From CAG-1138 sp964495385 (GTDB lineage Bacteria > Bacillota > Clostridia > Christensenellales > CAG-917): a stretch of DNA of 64,000 nt. Position numbers and translations under genes: made by a program. Location of the stretch: the NCBI GenBank assembly GCA_964495385.1, contig CAZBVO010000001.1, positions 60,794 through 124,793 of the forward strand, read 5' to 3'. Of this stretch, positions 51,976 through 61,213 are shown one piece after another. The notes beneath the pieces are model-generated. The model did not search any database. It worked only from the letters and a program-made list of their open reading frames with translations, and was not told the origin of the DNA. The first letter of the stretch is position 1, and the number at the start of each line of letters is the position of its first letter.

Positions 51976-53294
51976 AACAGCACGGTTACGATGGAATTTG
52001 CTTCCATTTTCAAGCCGAATTTGTTGCCGTCAACGTCAAAGTTGGTTTCGACGGTTCTGTCCTCGGTGTTAAGCGCAACCACGGCAACGGTGCCGTCCGT
52101 GTTGACGTAAGCGGTTTGATAAAAACCGGATATGCCGCCCGACGAAAACACTCGCCTTGCGCCCGGACGTATATACTTGGAAAGATGCGCAATGTGCCAA
52201 TAGCTGGAATTGAAGGTCAAACCGCCCTTTCCGTCAAGCATAACGGGAGCTTCGCAATAGTTCTTTGCGTGGTTAGGTCCGCCCTTTTTGTCCAAAACGA
52301 GGTTCCAATCAACATAGCCTTCCGACCAGTTGTTGAGGTCGTTGATTATCTGAACGGCATATTTCTGCCCGTTTTTCCACAGACCGCCTTCAACCGGTTT
52401 GCCGGTGGTGGAATCGTGAGCCAACTCGACGCAGCATTCGGTAAGCAACATGTGCAAATTCGGATACAGCGTGTGCAGGTTGGACAGATTTTCATACTTG
52501 TCGCAGCAATACCAATGATAGCCCACTCCCCAAACGTGTTCGGCAACGCCTTCAACGGACATCGTGTCGATGGTTCTTCTGACCATTCGGTCACGGTTGT
52601 GGTCCCACAGATAAAACTTGACGTCCAAGCCGTGTTTTTTGAAAGCAGGGGCAAGGTAATCGCGGATTTCGGTAGCCTCTTCGATGGCGTCCACTTCTCT
52701 CGATTCCCACCTCTGAATGGCCTCCGGCTCGTTTTGAACGCTGACTATCGAAACGTTGATGCCGCGCTTTTTCAGCTCTTCCAAATACCTTGCGTAGTAT
52801 TCGGCCCAGAAGGTGCGATACTTATCTCTCAAACGTCCGCCGTGGCACATGTTGAGATTGGTTTTTGCAAACGCCGGCGGCGACCAAGGTGCCGCCAAAA
52901 AGGTCAGGTCGCCTGCTTCGGCCATGCACTTTTTGATAAACGGGATTTTGACTCGGTCTTCACGTTCAAGCGAAAAACTGTCAATGTCGGCTCCCTTCGT
53001 GTAAATGTAGCTTTTTGAAGCGAAATCCGACGAATGAACGGTTAAGCGAGCCAAATTGTAGCCTAAACCCTCTTTTGAGTAGTAAGCCTTGACAATTTTG
53101 TCTCGAGTCGCCTCGTCGCACGCTTCGTAGCATTCCACGGTCGAATCGGTAACCGCTCCGCCAAAACCCATATGTGTTTGATAAGTCAAATCGGTTCGTA
53201 CAATAACGTCATTGACAATTTTATCAAACGGTTTTACGACGTCGACAGGGGCGAGACGTGCGCCCGATGCCGACGATTTTACGACTTTAATCAT
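51972..53294 (-). CDS. Cytosolic GH30-family beta-glycosidase
   Basis: The 440-residue protein has no signal peptide. It matches glycoside hydrolase family 30: 'MGFGGAVTDS' near the start, 'PWSPPAFAKT', acid/base E189 in VQNEPEA and nucleophile E286 in MLLTECC, 'GYVDWNLVLDKKGGPNHAKN', and a C-terminal beta domain. Family members cleave beta-glucosidic bonds (glucosylceramide, beta-1,6-glucan) or related ones. Here it should act inside the cell on imported oligosaccharides. The ATG at 53294 is preferred (GGAG 6 nt upstream) over a TTG 12 nt earlier. Confidence 0.93.
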   Translation of the reverse strand: MIKVVKSSASGARLAPVDVVKPFDKIVNDVIVRTDLTYQTHMGFGGAVTDSTVECYEACDEATRDKIVKAYYSKEGLGYNLARLTVHSSDFASKSYIYTKGADIDSFSLEREDRVKIPFIKKCMAEAGDLTFLAAPWSPPAFAKTNLNMCHGGRLRDKYRTFWAEYYARYLEELKKRGINVSIVSVQNEPEAIQRWESREVDAIEEATEIRDYLAPAFKKHGLDVKFYLWDHNRDRMVRRTIDTMSVEGVAEHVWGVGYHWYCCDKYENLSNLHTLYPNLHMLLTECCVELAHDSTTGKPVEGGLWKNGQKYAVQIINDLNNWSEGYVDWNLVLDKKGGPNHAKNYCEAPVMLDGKGGLTFNSSYWHIAHLSKYIRPGARRVFSSGGISGFYQTAYVNTDGTVAVVALNTEDRTVETNFDVDGNKFGLKMEANSIVTVLL

Positions 53295-53308
53295 AGTAGT
53301 CTCCAATG

Positions 53309-54745
53309 TTATTTCTTCTCAGACTGTATAGCAAGTTGCGAACCCGTGTTGTTGTAAGCCTTTACGGTAAACAGTTTTCCGTCAGCCGTAAACGTCTGCC
53401 CTATCGAAAGCAACGAGCCTCTTATAAGATTGTCCTTGCCGAGGTTGGTCATGCTGGACGTATAGGTGTAAATGTGGAACCAAGTCCAAGGCGTACCGTC
53501 GGTCGGCAGAGTCGTGAGGTCGACTCTGAATTCAAATTCGCCGGCTTTGTCGGAAAGGTTGTCCCACAGCAATTCCTTATTCTGTGCTCCGGTGGCCTGC
53601 ACGTCGCCGTGAAGTTTGACTACGCCGATTTTGCCGGCGTAAGTTCCTTTTACGACAAGCGTCGGAACTCCGCTGTCGGTGACGATGTTGACTTCAGAAA
53701 CGGTATAATCGCGGTATTGATAATTGAGTTTGAGGATAGAGTTGTATTCCTGAAATTCAAACATTATGTTGCCGTCGTTTATAACCTGCGACATATCCGC
53801 CTTGGACGAAGCAATTTCGTAAAGGCTGCCCGTGCTGGTTGCAAGTTTTATGTCGTACCAAATGCCTGCGCCTTTGGTTCCGTTTACCACTTGCGACGCA
53901 TCGAGCATGGCGGTAAATTCGTCGCCTTTTTTGCCCGTAACGCTCTCGCCGACAATTTCAATCACTTTGCCGAGCTTGGTGTCGCTGCTGTAAAGCTCAA
54001 CTGCAATTTCGCCGTCGATGACAAATTTGCCGCTAACTTTAAGCATAGGTTTGTTGTCAATGGTTTCAAGCGAAACGCGTATGTTGCTGTATGCGCGTTC
54101 CAACGTCATTATAGGTGCGCTGACGTAGGTTACAATGCCGTTTTTGGCCGAAAGCACAACGTAATAATACGGCTGCTCTTTCGACGGATGGCTGTCCGTG
54201 GTGGAATCGGCAAAAGCAATGTTTACGTTTTTGGCAACAAGGCTTGCGCTGTCGTCAAAAACCGTATTGGAACTTTTGTAAACGGATTTGCCCGTAGGAT
54301 CGCAGAAGGAGCTCCAGGACGTTCCCGGCACGAAGTTGTAAGTCAAAATATTGCTGTTTGCCGTCGAGCTCAACGACGGAGCCATTTGAGGTTTGGTCAT
54401 CGGAAGCACTGCGGTTTTGTCGCCGTCAACTACAAAAATGTAGTAAGACGAGTATTTAACCGCTGCGTCGAAAACGTATTTGCCTTCGTTTGCCGTGTAG
54501 GTTATCGGCGAGTCGGTCGTCCCGATACGGTCGTAATGAGTTATATAAACTTTTGCGTTATCGGAAGGAGCTATGTCGCATGTCACGGTATAACCGAAAG
54601 TGTTGGTGCCCTTTTGCACGATATCGACTTTGGTTATTTCGTAAGCGGTGTAAGGATCGTTGCTTCTGCTTCCGCACGCCGCAAAGCAAAGTGCCGACAG
54701 CAAAACCAATGCGATGATCAATGTAATTTTAAATTTTCCGTTCAT
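53309..54745 (-). CDS. Lipoprotein ending in the same module as the tandem-module lipoprotein
   Basis: The 478-residue protein has lipobox 'CFAAC' and starts at the ATG at 54745 (AGGAGG upstream). The last ~134 residues (345-478) match the module of the 49438-51393 protein: 'GVPTLVVKG', 'VVKLHGD', 'GEFEFRVDLTTLPTDGTPWT', 'WFHIYTY', 'LIRGS', 'QLAIQ'. The preceding part (about 225-340: 'NKPMLKVSGKFVIDGEIAVE', 'FTAMLDASQV', 'GIWYDIKL') looks like a divergent second copy. It lies between the two GH30 genes, 10 and 14 bp away, so a role in holding the glycan or enzyme at the surface is likely. Confidence 0.85.
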   Translation of the reverse strand: MNGKFKITLIIALVLLSALCFAACGSRSNDPYTAYEITKVDIVQKGTNTFGYTVTCDIAPSDNAKVYITHYDRIGTTDSPITYTANEGKYVFDAAVKYSSYYIFVVDGDKTAVLPMTKPQMAPSLSSTANSNILTYNFVPGTSWSSFCDPTGKSVYKSSNTVFDDSASLVAKNVNIAFADSTTDSHPSKEQPYYYVVLSAKNGIVTYVSAPIMTLERAYSNIRVSLETIDNKPMLKVSGKFVIDGEIAVELYSSDTKLGKVIEIVGESVTGKKGDEFTAMLDASQVVNGTKGAGIWYDIKLATSTGSLYEIASSKADMSQVINDGNIMFEFQEYNSILKLNYQYRDYTVSEVNIVTDSGVPTLVVKGTYAGKIGVVKLHGDVQATGAQNKELLWDNLSDKAGEFEFRVDLTTLPTDGTPWTWFHIYTYTSSMTNLGKDNLIRGSLLSIGQTFTADGKLFTVKAYNNTGSQLAIQSEKK

Positions 54746-54755
54746 ATCTACCTCC

Positions 54756-56231
54756 TTAGCAAACAAACGTAACGACGCTCTGAGGCATCAATTCCACGCT
54801 GACCGTTTTGCCGTCTATCACAACAAAAACTTTTTCGGAAAGCTGGTCGGAAACGTTGACTGCGGTAACGATTATTGCGCCGTCTGCACGGTAAAGTGCA
54901 CTTGCCAAAATCTGCGAGTCGTTGGAAGAAGTGACTTTAAGTGCGGTAGGATACTTGCCGTCAACCGCATAAGCAAATTTTCCGACGTGAGCCATAGCAT
55001 AATAGCTGCTGCGTTTGTAGTAGCTGAATTCGCCGTCTTTGTAGTCGAGGTCCAAAACGCCGTAGCATTCCTCGTTGTGTTTAACCGCCGTCGGAGTACC
55101 GTCGGAGCGAAGCACCAAATTCCAGAACATTGCGCCGTTAAGGCCGTAGTTTATAGGATCGACGGTAACGTTTTTAGCCGCATACGAAAGGTTGCTTGCA
55201 AAGTCGTTGCTGCCGGTGTGTTCGGTGATTTCGGTCATAAAAATTTGCTTGTCGGCAAAGTTCGATTTGACGTATTCGGTGGCAGCTATGACGCTTCCTT
55301 CGTATCCGTGGATGGCCGCACCGGTAAAGATATCGTAGGTATCCCCTGTTTTAAAAACGGTGTCGAAGTAGTCGTACGCCATATCGCCGTCGTTATGATC
55401 CCAGCCAAGCAAAGCAACGTCAAGGTTTTTGTCGGCCAATCTGTCCACAACCAACTGCCCGATTTGCAAAGCCTGCAATTCGTCGATGCCCATGCAAGGA
55501 TAATTGCCGATAACTTTAAGCGGTTCGTTGGCAAGAGACAAATAGTCGATGTCGATGCCTTCGTTTTTGTAAGCTTCGACAAACTTAACCAAATAGTCGG
55601 CATAAACGCCGTAGAAATTCTCGCCGACGGTGCCGCTGAGCAAGCTCTTGGTTTCTTTCATCCAAGCAGGAGCCGACCAAGGGCATGCGAAAATTTTAAC
55701 GTCCGGATTAATTTCGAGGATTTTTTTAAGCACGGCAATGATGTTTGTGTCATGGCTTATGCTGAAGTTTACCAAATCGAAGTCAACCGCGTTTTGGACG
55801 GTGTCGCAGCAGGTGAAAAAGGACTTTTCGTCGATATAGTCGCTTGCACCGATAGGGATACGTACCAAATTGAGACGTGCGCCGTCTGCGCCGAACAATT
55901 CGTTAAGCATTTCGTCGGCAACGCTCTCTGCACCCTCCTGCATCAACAGCGATGCGGCCGAGTGGGTAAGCGATGCGCCGAAGCCGTAAAATTCCTGATA
56001 GGTGTTTTTGGTGTCGACCGTGATGCTTACGCCTTCGAATTCGTATTCATCCAAATAGTCCGTAAACTTCACGGAAGTCTGTCTGGCCAAAAGTTTCGAC
56101 ATCGTGCCCGTGGTGACGTACACGTCTGCATAATCCGGCACTTGATAGCCGTTGCATCCGCCGAACATAGCCATAGCCGCAGTCAGAAGCATAACCGTAA
56201 CCGCAAGCGTTGCAATTTTTTTCAGATTCAT
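54756..56231 (-). CDS. Extracellular GH30-family beta-glycosidase (lipoprotein)
   Basis: The 491-residue protein has a signal peptide with lipobox-like 'MFGGC' (C26), so it acts outside, tethered by lipid. GH30 features are 'EFYGFGASLTHSAASLL', 'LNLVRIPIGASDY', 'CPWSAPAWMKET', acid/base E236 in LANEPL, nucleophile E334 in MTEITEH and the C-terminal beta domain ('VVTFVC' end). It should make the first cuts in a beta-linked glycan, whose products are then imported by the adjacent ABC system. GGAGG precedes the ATG; the gap to the ATPase gene is 15 bp. Confidence 0.94.
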   Translation of the reverse strand: MNLKKIATLAVTVMLLTAAMAMFGGCNGYQVPDYADVYVTTGTMSKLLARQTSVKFTDYLDEYEFEGVSITVDTKNTYQEFYGFGASLTHSAASLLMQEGAESVADEMLNELFGADGARLNLVRIPIGASDYIDEKSFFTCCDTVQNAVDFDLVNFSISHDTNIIAVLKKILEINPDVKIFACPWSAPAWMKETKSLLSGTVGENFYGVYADYLVKFVEAYKNEGIDIDYLSLANEPLKVIGNYPCMGIDELQALQIGQLVVDRLADKNLDVALLGWDHNDGDMAYDYFDTVFKTGDTYDIFTGAAIHGYEGSVIAATEYVKSNFADKQIFMTEITEHTGSNDFASNLSYAAKNVTVDPINYGLNGAMFWNLVLRSDGTPTAVKHNEECYGVLDLDYKDGEFSYYKRSSYYAMAHVGKFAYAVDGKYPTALKVTSSNDSQILASALYRADGAIIVTAVNVSDQLSEKVFVVIDGKTVSVELMPQSVVTFVC

Positions 56232-56246
56232 ATTTTCCTCCACAGA

Positions 56247-58082
56247 TTAAAAGAGTATTGTTTCGTTATCGGCCTCGCTGACACTGACGTTGTCGAGGTC
56301 CAAAGCCAAGCGCACCATTTTGCCGACCGACAAAGTGCCCTTCACCAAAATTTTTTGCCCTTCGATGTTGACAGTCGAATATCCGACGTTACCGTAATCG
56401 ATCACGTTTTCGACTTCGCCCCAAACGGTAGGATAGCATTCGTTTTGAGTTGCCGGGCGAACGCTGTCGACGGAAACGTACATTTTGTACTTTTTGCCGA
56501 ACACGCCCTTGCCGAGGCGATACATTTTTTTGTTGAATTCGTAGAAGGATTCCGCTTTGGCTCCGTTACCGAAATCGCAATAGTGTTTGACAACGGTTTT
56601 GTCATTTTCGGTTTCCTTGCGTTTTAGGTAAGTAAACGTGAGTTCGTAAACGTCCCTGACGGCCTCAACCGTCGCAGATCGTCCCGCAATCGAAAGTTTG
56701 CTGACGTCAAGCGCAAATTTGCCGCCGCCTTCGTAGTTGCCCGAAGCGTAAAGCATTTCGTCACCGATTTTAACAAGCGAAACGTCGTCACCATCGGTTG
56801 CCAAAACGCGCACGCATTCGAGTTCGGTTTCACCCTCGATAAATGCGTTGTACGGAACGGTAACCGCAACTTCTCCGTCCTCTATCTTTTGGGCTTCAGC
56901 ATCGGACAAAACAACTTCACTGTTCAAAACAAACAGTTTGTTGCCCTGTTTTGATGCTTTAACCGTGTTTTTGGTTTTAAATTGAGGCAGAACCGACTGT
57001 TCGGTTTCGGCATCGAACAAATGCAGGTTTTGCATATTTGCAAACAGCGAGACGGTGTCGGTGCCTGCTTTTTGTTTGGTTTCGCCGTAAGCAACCACGT
57101 CTGCGGTGCCTGCTTTGCCGTGCAAAACGGTGTGAGTGCAAAGTTCTTCCGCAACGTCGATGACGGCAGTCAGTTCGACGTCGGACTGTTTTTTACGGAC
57201 CATGCGGATATCTTCCGGCCTAAGCCCTACGATAACCTTTTTGCCTTCAACCTTTGCTTTGTCCGAAAGGCGCAGTTCGAGTTCGCCCTTAAGCGGAAAC
57301 ACTCCTGCGGCGGTTTTTACCTGAAGGCCGTCGGCGAGAGTTATTTCGCCCTGCCAGAAGTTCATTTCCGGCGTGCCGATAAAGCCTGCCACGAACTTGT
57401 TTTGCGGATAGCGGTAAAGCGTTGTCGGCGAGCCCGTCTGCATGATTTCGCCGGAGCGCATAACCACTATTTTGTCGCCCATGGTCATGGCTTCGGTCTG
57501 ATCGTGCGTGACGTAAATGAAAGTAACGCCCAATCTTTTGTGAAGCGATTGGATTTCGCTTCGCATTTTGTTGCGAAGTTTTGCGTCGAGGTTTGAAAGC
57601 GGTTCGTCCAAAAGGAAGATGTCGGGATGTCTGACTATTGCCCTTCCCAACGCAACACGCTGTTTTTGTCCGCCCGAAAGTTTTGACGGACGGCGGTTTA
57701 AGTAGTCGGTCAAATTGAGCATAGCGGCGGCTTCGTTCACCTTTTTGTCGATGACTTCCTTATCCTCGCCCTGCATTCTGAGACCGAACGAAATATTGTC
57801 GTAAACACTCATGTTCGGGAACAGCGCATAGCTTTGGAAAACCATTGCTATGTTTCTGTCCTTCGGAGGGAGTGCGTTCACCAGCCTGTCGCCGATGTAG
57901 AGGTCACCCGTAGTGATTTTCTCAAGGCCGGCAATCATTCTGAGAGCGGTGCTTTTGCCGCACCCCGACGGGCCGACAAAAACCACGAACTCCTTGTCCT
58001 TGACGTCAAGCGAAAAATCTTTTAAGGCATGCACGCCGCCGTCGTAAATTTTGTTGGCGTGGAAAAATTTTAAACTTGCCAT
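56247..58082 (-). CDS. Sugar ABC transporter ATPase (MalK/UgpC type) with long C-terminal extension
   Basis: Residues 1-235 are the ATPase: Walker A GPSGCGKST (37-45), signature LSGGQKQR (135-142), Walker B 'IFLLDEPLSNLD' and H193. Residues 240-355 form the usual MalK-type TOBE regulatory domain. About 250 residues more (360-611) are unusual, since MalK/MsmK proteins end near 370. The end ('VENVIDYGNVGYSTVNIEGQ' and 'VGKMVRLALDLDNVSV') looks like another TOBE/OB fold. Its place in the operon beside its own permeases suggests a dedicated ATPase, not a shared one. GGAGG precedes the ATG. Confidence 0.93.
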   Translation of the reverse strand: MASLKFFHANKIYDGGVHALKDFSLDVKDKEFVVFVGPSGCGKSTALRMIAGLEKITTGDLYIGDRLVNALPPKDRNIAMVFQSYALFPNMSVYDNISFGLRMQGEDKEVIDKKVNEAAAMLNLTDYLNRRPSKLSGGQKQRVALGRAIVRHPDIFLLDEPLSNLDAKLRNKMRSEIQSLHKRLGVTFIYVTHDQTEAMTMGDKIVVMRSGEIMQTGSPTTLYRYPQNKFVAGFIGTPEMNFWQGEITLADGLQVKTAAGVFPLKGELELRLSDKAKVEGKKVIVGLRPEDIRMVRKKQSDVELTAVIDVAEELCTHTVLHGKAGTADVVAYGETKQKAGTDTVSLFANMQNLHLFDAETEQSVLPQFKTKNTVKASKQGNKLFVLNSEVVLSDAEAQKIEDGEVAVTVPYNAFIEGETELECVRVLATDGDDVSLVKIGDEMLYASGNYEGGGKFALDVSKLSIAGRSATVEAVRDVYELTFTYLKRKETENDKTVVKHYCDFGNGAKAESFYEFNKKMYRLGKGVFGKKYKMYVSVDSVRPATQNECYPTVWGEVENVIDYGNVGYSTVNIEGQKILVKGTLSVGKMVRLALDLDNVSVSEADNETILF

Positions 58083-58092
58083 AGCGCCCTCC

Positions 58093-59016
58093 TTAGCCCT
58101 TCACCGCGCCGGCCATAGTGCCGCCGATGATGTATTTTTGCAGGAAGAAGAATGCTATAATCATCGGTGCCGAAACCATAACCGCACCTGCAAGAACTTT
58201 TGGGAATTCGCTCGTCGCCGTTGTTTGCATTAGGTTCCCAAGCGAAAACGCCAAAGTATACCGCGATTCGTCGCCGTCCAACATAATCAACAAAGGCCAC
58301 AGATAGTTGTTGTAGTTCCACATAAAGGTGGTGATGCTCAAAACCACAAGCGTAGGTTTTACGATAGGCAAACACACCTTAAAAAACACCGTAAAGTAGC
58401 CGGCGCCGTCTATGAAAGCGGCCTCCTCGATTTCCTTTTCGACAGCCATAAACTGCTGGCGAAGCAAAAACACGTTGTAGACGCTCATTGAAAACGGCAG
58501 TATCAACCCGAGCAAATTGTTAACCAGTCCGAGACTTTTGAAAATGATGAAGTTAGGGATAAGCAACACGCACCCCGGAACCATCATCGAAGTCAGCGAA
58601 AACATAAACATTTTGTCACGGCCCACAAACTTTATCCTTGCAAAAGCATACGCGGCAAGGGAGTTGAGGAACAGGTTAAGTATGGTGTTGGATACGCAAA
58701 CGATAAGCGTGTTCAAGAGAACTTGCGGAATGTGCAACTCGTTCCAAGCATTGACGTAGTTCGAAAATACAAAGCGTACGTTTCCGTCACTGTCGCGAGG
58801 CAACAGCGAAAATCCTCCGCTGAACTCGGAAGGGTCCTTAAACGAGGAGCACACCAACCAGACGTACGGCAAAATAAACATAAACGTTATGGCAATCAAA
58901 ATTGCGTAAACGGTTGATTTGCTTGCAATCTGTTTTGGGCTGTAACGCTTGTCAAAGCTCAGTTTTCCGTATTTCACCGGCGCAATCGGGTTTGCCGAAT
59001 TGAAATTGTTCGTCAT
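58093..59016 (-). CDS. Sugar ABC transporter permease (MalG/UgpE type)
   Basis: The 307-residue protein has six membrane segments and the EAA loop 'EEAAFIDGAGYFTVFFKVCL', which docks onto the ATPase. The C-terminus 'KYIIGGTMAGAVKG' is typical of CUT1-family MalG-like subunits. Its start overlaps the stop of the other permease by 4 nt (ATGA), so the two are made in equal amounts. It should form the channel with the 59013-59933 product. Confidence 0.95.
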   Translation of the reverse strand: MTNNFNSANPIAPVKYGKLSFDKRYSPKQIASKSTVYAILIAITFMFILPYVWLVCSSFKDPSEFSGGFSLLPRDSDGNVRFVFSNYVNAWNELHIPQVLLNTLIVCVSNTILNLFLNSLAAYAFARIKFVGRDKMFMFSLTSMMVPGCVLLIPNFIIFKSLGLVNNLLGLILPFSMSVYNVFLLRQQFMAVEKEIEEAAFIDGAGYFTVFFKVCLPIVKPTLVVLSITTFMWNYNNYLWPLLIMLDGDESRYTLAFSLGNLMQTTATSEFPKVLAGAVMVSAPMIIAFFFLQKYIIGGTMAGAVKG

Positions 59017-59933
59017 CTTTTTGCCCTCCTCTTTTTCGCACCGGACGGCGTATCCTTCGGAAGCGACCTGAATTGTATTACGGTGAGTGCCAAAATCAAC
59101 AGGAACAGAATAAACGACATGGCCGAGCCGCGCCCGTATTCATTACCGATTATTGCATTTTGGTAAACTGCGTAAACAAACGTGTACGTACTGTCTTGCG
59201 GTCCTCTTCCTGTGATAAGCATCATTTGCTCGAACACCTGAAAACCGCCGATTATGCCCGTTATGAGGAAGAAGAACACCGTCGGCATAACGCCCGGCAC
59301 TGTTATGTTCCAAAACTGTTTGAAACTGCTTGCGCCGTCGATGGAGGCCGCCTCGTAAAGCGACTGATCGATGTTTTTCATTGCCGTAAGCATAATGAGG
59401 ACGTTGTAACCCAAACCGCCCCAAACCGACATTATGGCCAGCATAACAAGGTTAAGTCCTGCAGTGCCCCAAAAGTTTATGTTTGTACCCAAAAGTCCGT
59501 TTACAAGGCCACTTTCGTCCGAATTGAGCATATACTTCCAAAGGGCCGTAAGGGCCATACTGGCCGTGACCGACGGAACGTAAAATGCCGTTTTGAAAAA
59601 CTTTTCGCCCTTGATTTTCGAGTTCAAAAGCGCCGAAACCACCAACGCCAAAATGATGTTGAGCGGCACGGTCAGCAAAATGTATTCGAACGAAACCAAC
59701 AGCGATTTGCCGAAATAGCCGTACAAATTGCCTTTGTTAGTCAACAAATCTATGTAGTTTTGAAGGCCAACCCAATGGGTTTCATCCCAGCCGCCGCTGT
59801 AATCGGTGAAACTTATGATGAACGCCAAAACCATCGGCGCCAATTGAAACACCAAAAAGTACACGATAAGCGGACTAACAAACAGCAACCCGTAAGTGTT
59901 TCGCTTTAAATTCTTTTTTGTTTTTTGTTTCAT
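59013..59933 (-). CDS. Sugar ABC transporter permease (MalF/UgpA type)
   Basis: The 306-residue protein has six membrane segments, 'GLLFVSPLIVYFLVFQLAPM' as the first one, and the EAA loop 'YEAASIDGASSFKQFWNITV'. It lacks the extra N-terminal helices of E. coli MalF, as is usual in Firmicutes. It follows the binding-protein gene by 12 bp. Confidence 0.95.
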   Translation of the reverse strand: MKQKTKKNLKRNTYGLLFVSPLIVYFLVFQLAPMVLAFIISFTDYSGGWDETHWVGLQNYIDLLTNKGNLYGYFGKSLLVSFEYILLTVPLNIILALVVSALLNSKIKGEKFFKTAFYVPSVTASMALTALWKYMLNSDESGLVNGLLGTNINFWGTAGLNLVMLAIMSVWGGLGYNVLIMLTAMKNIDQSLYEAASIDGASSFKQFWNITVPGVMPTVFFFLITGIIGGFQVFEQMMLITGRGPQDSTYTFVYAVYQNAIIGNEYGRGSAMSFILFLLILALTVIQFRSLPKDTPSGAKKRRAKR

Positions 59934-59945
59934 TGTTCCTTGTTT

Positions 59946-61202
59946 TTAGTCAAATTCGACAACTTGCATAGCTTGTTGCTGAGCGGTGTCCAAAGCGGTT
60001 TTAACGTCTGCTCCGCTGTCGAGGATGGAAGCCAAAGCCTGTGCAAGATAAATGTCGTTTACCTTGGTGGTCCATTTTTTGACTACAGGACGAGCCGATG
60101 CGGTGGAAAGTTGATCCAAAACAACCTGGAAAGCATCCAGCACTACTTGCGGATATGCTTCACCGGTAATTGCGTCGGAAGTACGTACTTTTGCATATTC
60201 CCTTATTGCCGAGAAGTTGTTGGCAATTGCGGTGTTGACGTTCTCTTCTCTCAAAAGAAAGCGAACAAGCTGTTTGCAAGCGTCGGCATATTTGGTGTCC
60301 TTGTAAATGGCAATGTTTTCGCCGCCGATGTTCGAGTAGGACGTGCCATTCTCGTTTTGCGGGATAAACAGCGTTGCGCCAAGGTTCTTTTCGCACCATT
60401 CAGGGTTGGAATTGTAGTAGTTGATGATGTCGGAGTTGTGTGCCAAAACAAACATGATTTTGTCGTTGACAAACGCATTGTTAGACGAACGAATGCTGTC
60501 TGGCGATTTTGCGTAAAGGTCTGCAACCATGTTAGCGGCCGCAACGCCTTTTTCGTTGTTGAACACAACTTGATTGCCTTCAACCAATTCGCCACCAGCA
60601 CTCTTCAAAAATGCTTGGAAGTACCAGGAAGCATATCCGCCGCTTGAAATGCCGCCGAACAGAGCTTTGCCGCTTTCAACGTCCATGTTGAGCCATTCAC
60701 TCCAACTGCTCGGAACTTCTTTAACAAGCGATTTGTTATACAAAAGCACGCAGCTGGTGAGCGAAAACGGCACCGCCAACACGTCGCCCTTATACATTAC
60801 GGTGTCAACCGCAACGTCGTAAAAATCGCTGAGGTGTAAGCCTTCTTCATCTTCTGCGGCAAAGAAACCTTCGTTAAGGTTCATGCACTTGCTCGAGTAG
60901 TCGGCCAGCATCGGCTGATCGAGGAAGAACACGTCAGGTCTGTATTCCGTTTGGAACACGGTGGTCAACTTGGTGTTGTAGTTGTCCTTCGGAACGAAGT
61001 TTACGTTCACCTTGATGCCCGTTTCCTCGGTAAATTTTGCGATCATTTGTCTGTAGTTGTTTTTTGCGGTCTCGTTTTGAGGCGCATACAACATCAATCT
61101 GATGGAGCCGTCGTCTTCGGTGCCGCCGCATGCAGACAAAATGCCCGAGCAAGCAACCACTACCATGACAACTGTAAGCAAAAATGCAATTTTACGTTTC
61201 AT
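59946..61202 (-). CDS. Sugar ABC transporter solute-binding lipoprotein
   Basis: The 418-residue protein has a signal peptide with lipobox 'ILSAC' (C25), then a family 1 extracellular solute-binding fold: 'MLYAPQNETAKNNYRQMIAK', 'YRPDVFFLDQPMLADYSS' and 'DVLAVPFSLTSCVLLYNKSL'. It should capture the oligosaccharide freed by the extracellular GH30 enzyme and hand it to the two permeases. It starts 11 bp after the LacI-type regulator and would be the most highly transcribed transporter part. The exact sugar cannot be read from sequence. Confidence 0.95.
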   Translation of the reverse strand: MKRKIAFLLTVVMVVVACSGILSACGGTEDDGSIRLMLYAPQNETAKNNYRQMIAKFTEETGIKVNVNFVPKDNYNTKLTTVFQTEYRPDVFFLDQPMLADYSSKCMNLNEGFFAAEDEEGLHLSDFYDVAVDTVMYKGDVLAVPFSLTSCVLLYNKSLVKEVPSSWSEWLNMDVESGKALFGGISSGGYASWYFQAFLKSAGGELVEGNQVVFNNEKGVAAANMVADLYAKSPDSIRSSNNAFVNDKIMFVLAHNSDIINYYNSNPEWCEKNLGATLFIPQNENGTSYSNIGGENIAIYKDTKYADACKQLVRFLLREENVNTAIANNFSAIREYAKVRTSDAITGEAYPQVVLDAFQVVLDQLSTASARPVVKKWTTKVNDIYLAQALASILDSGADVKTALDTAQQQAMQVVEFD

Positions 61203-61213
61203 AATATCCTCCG

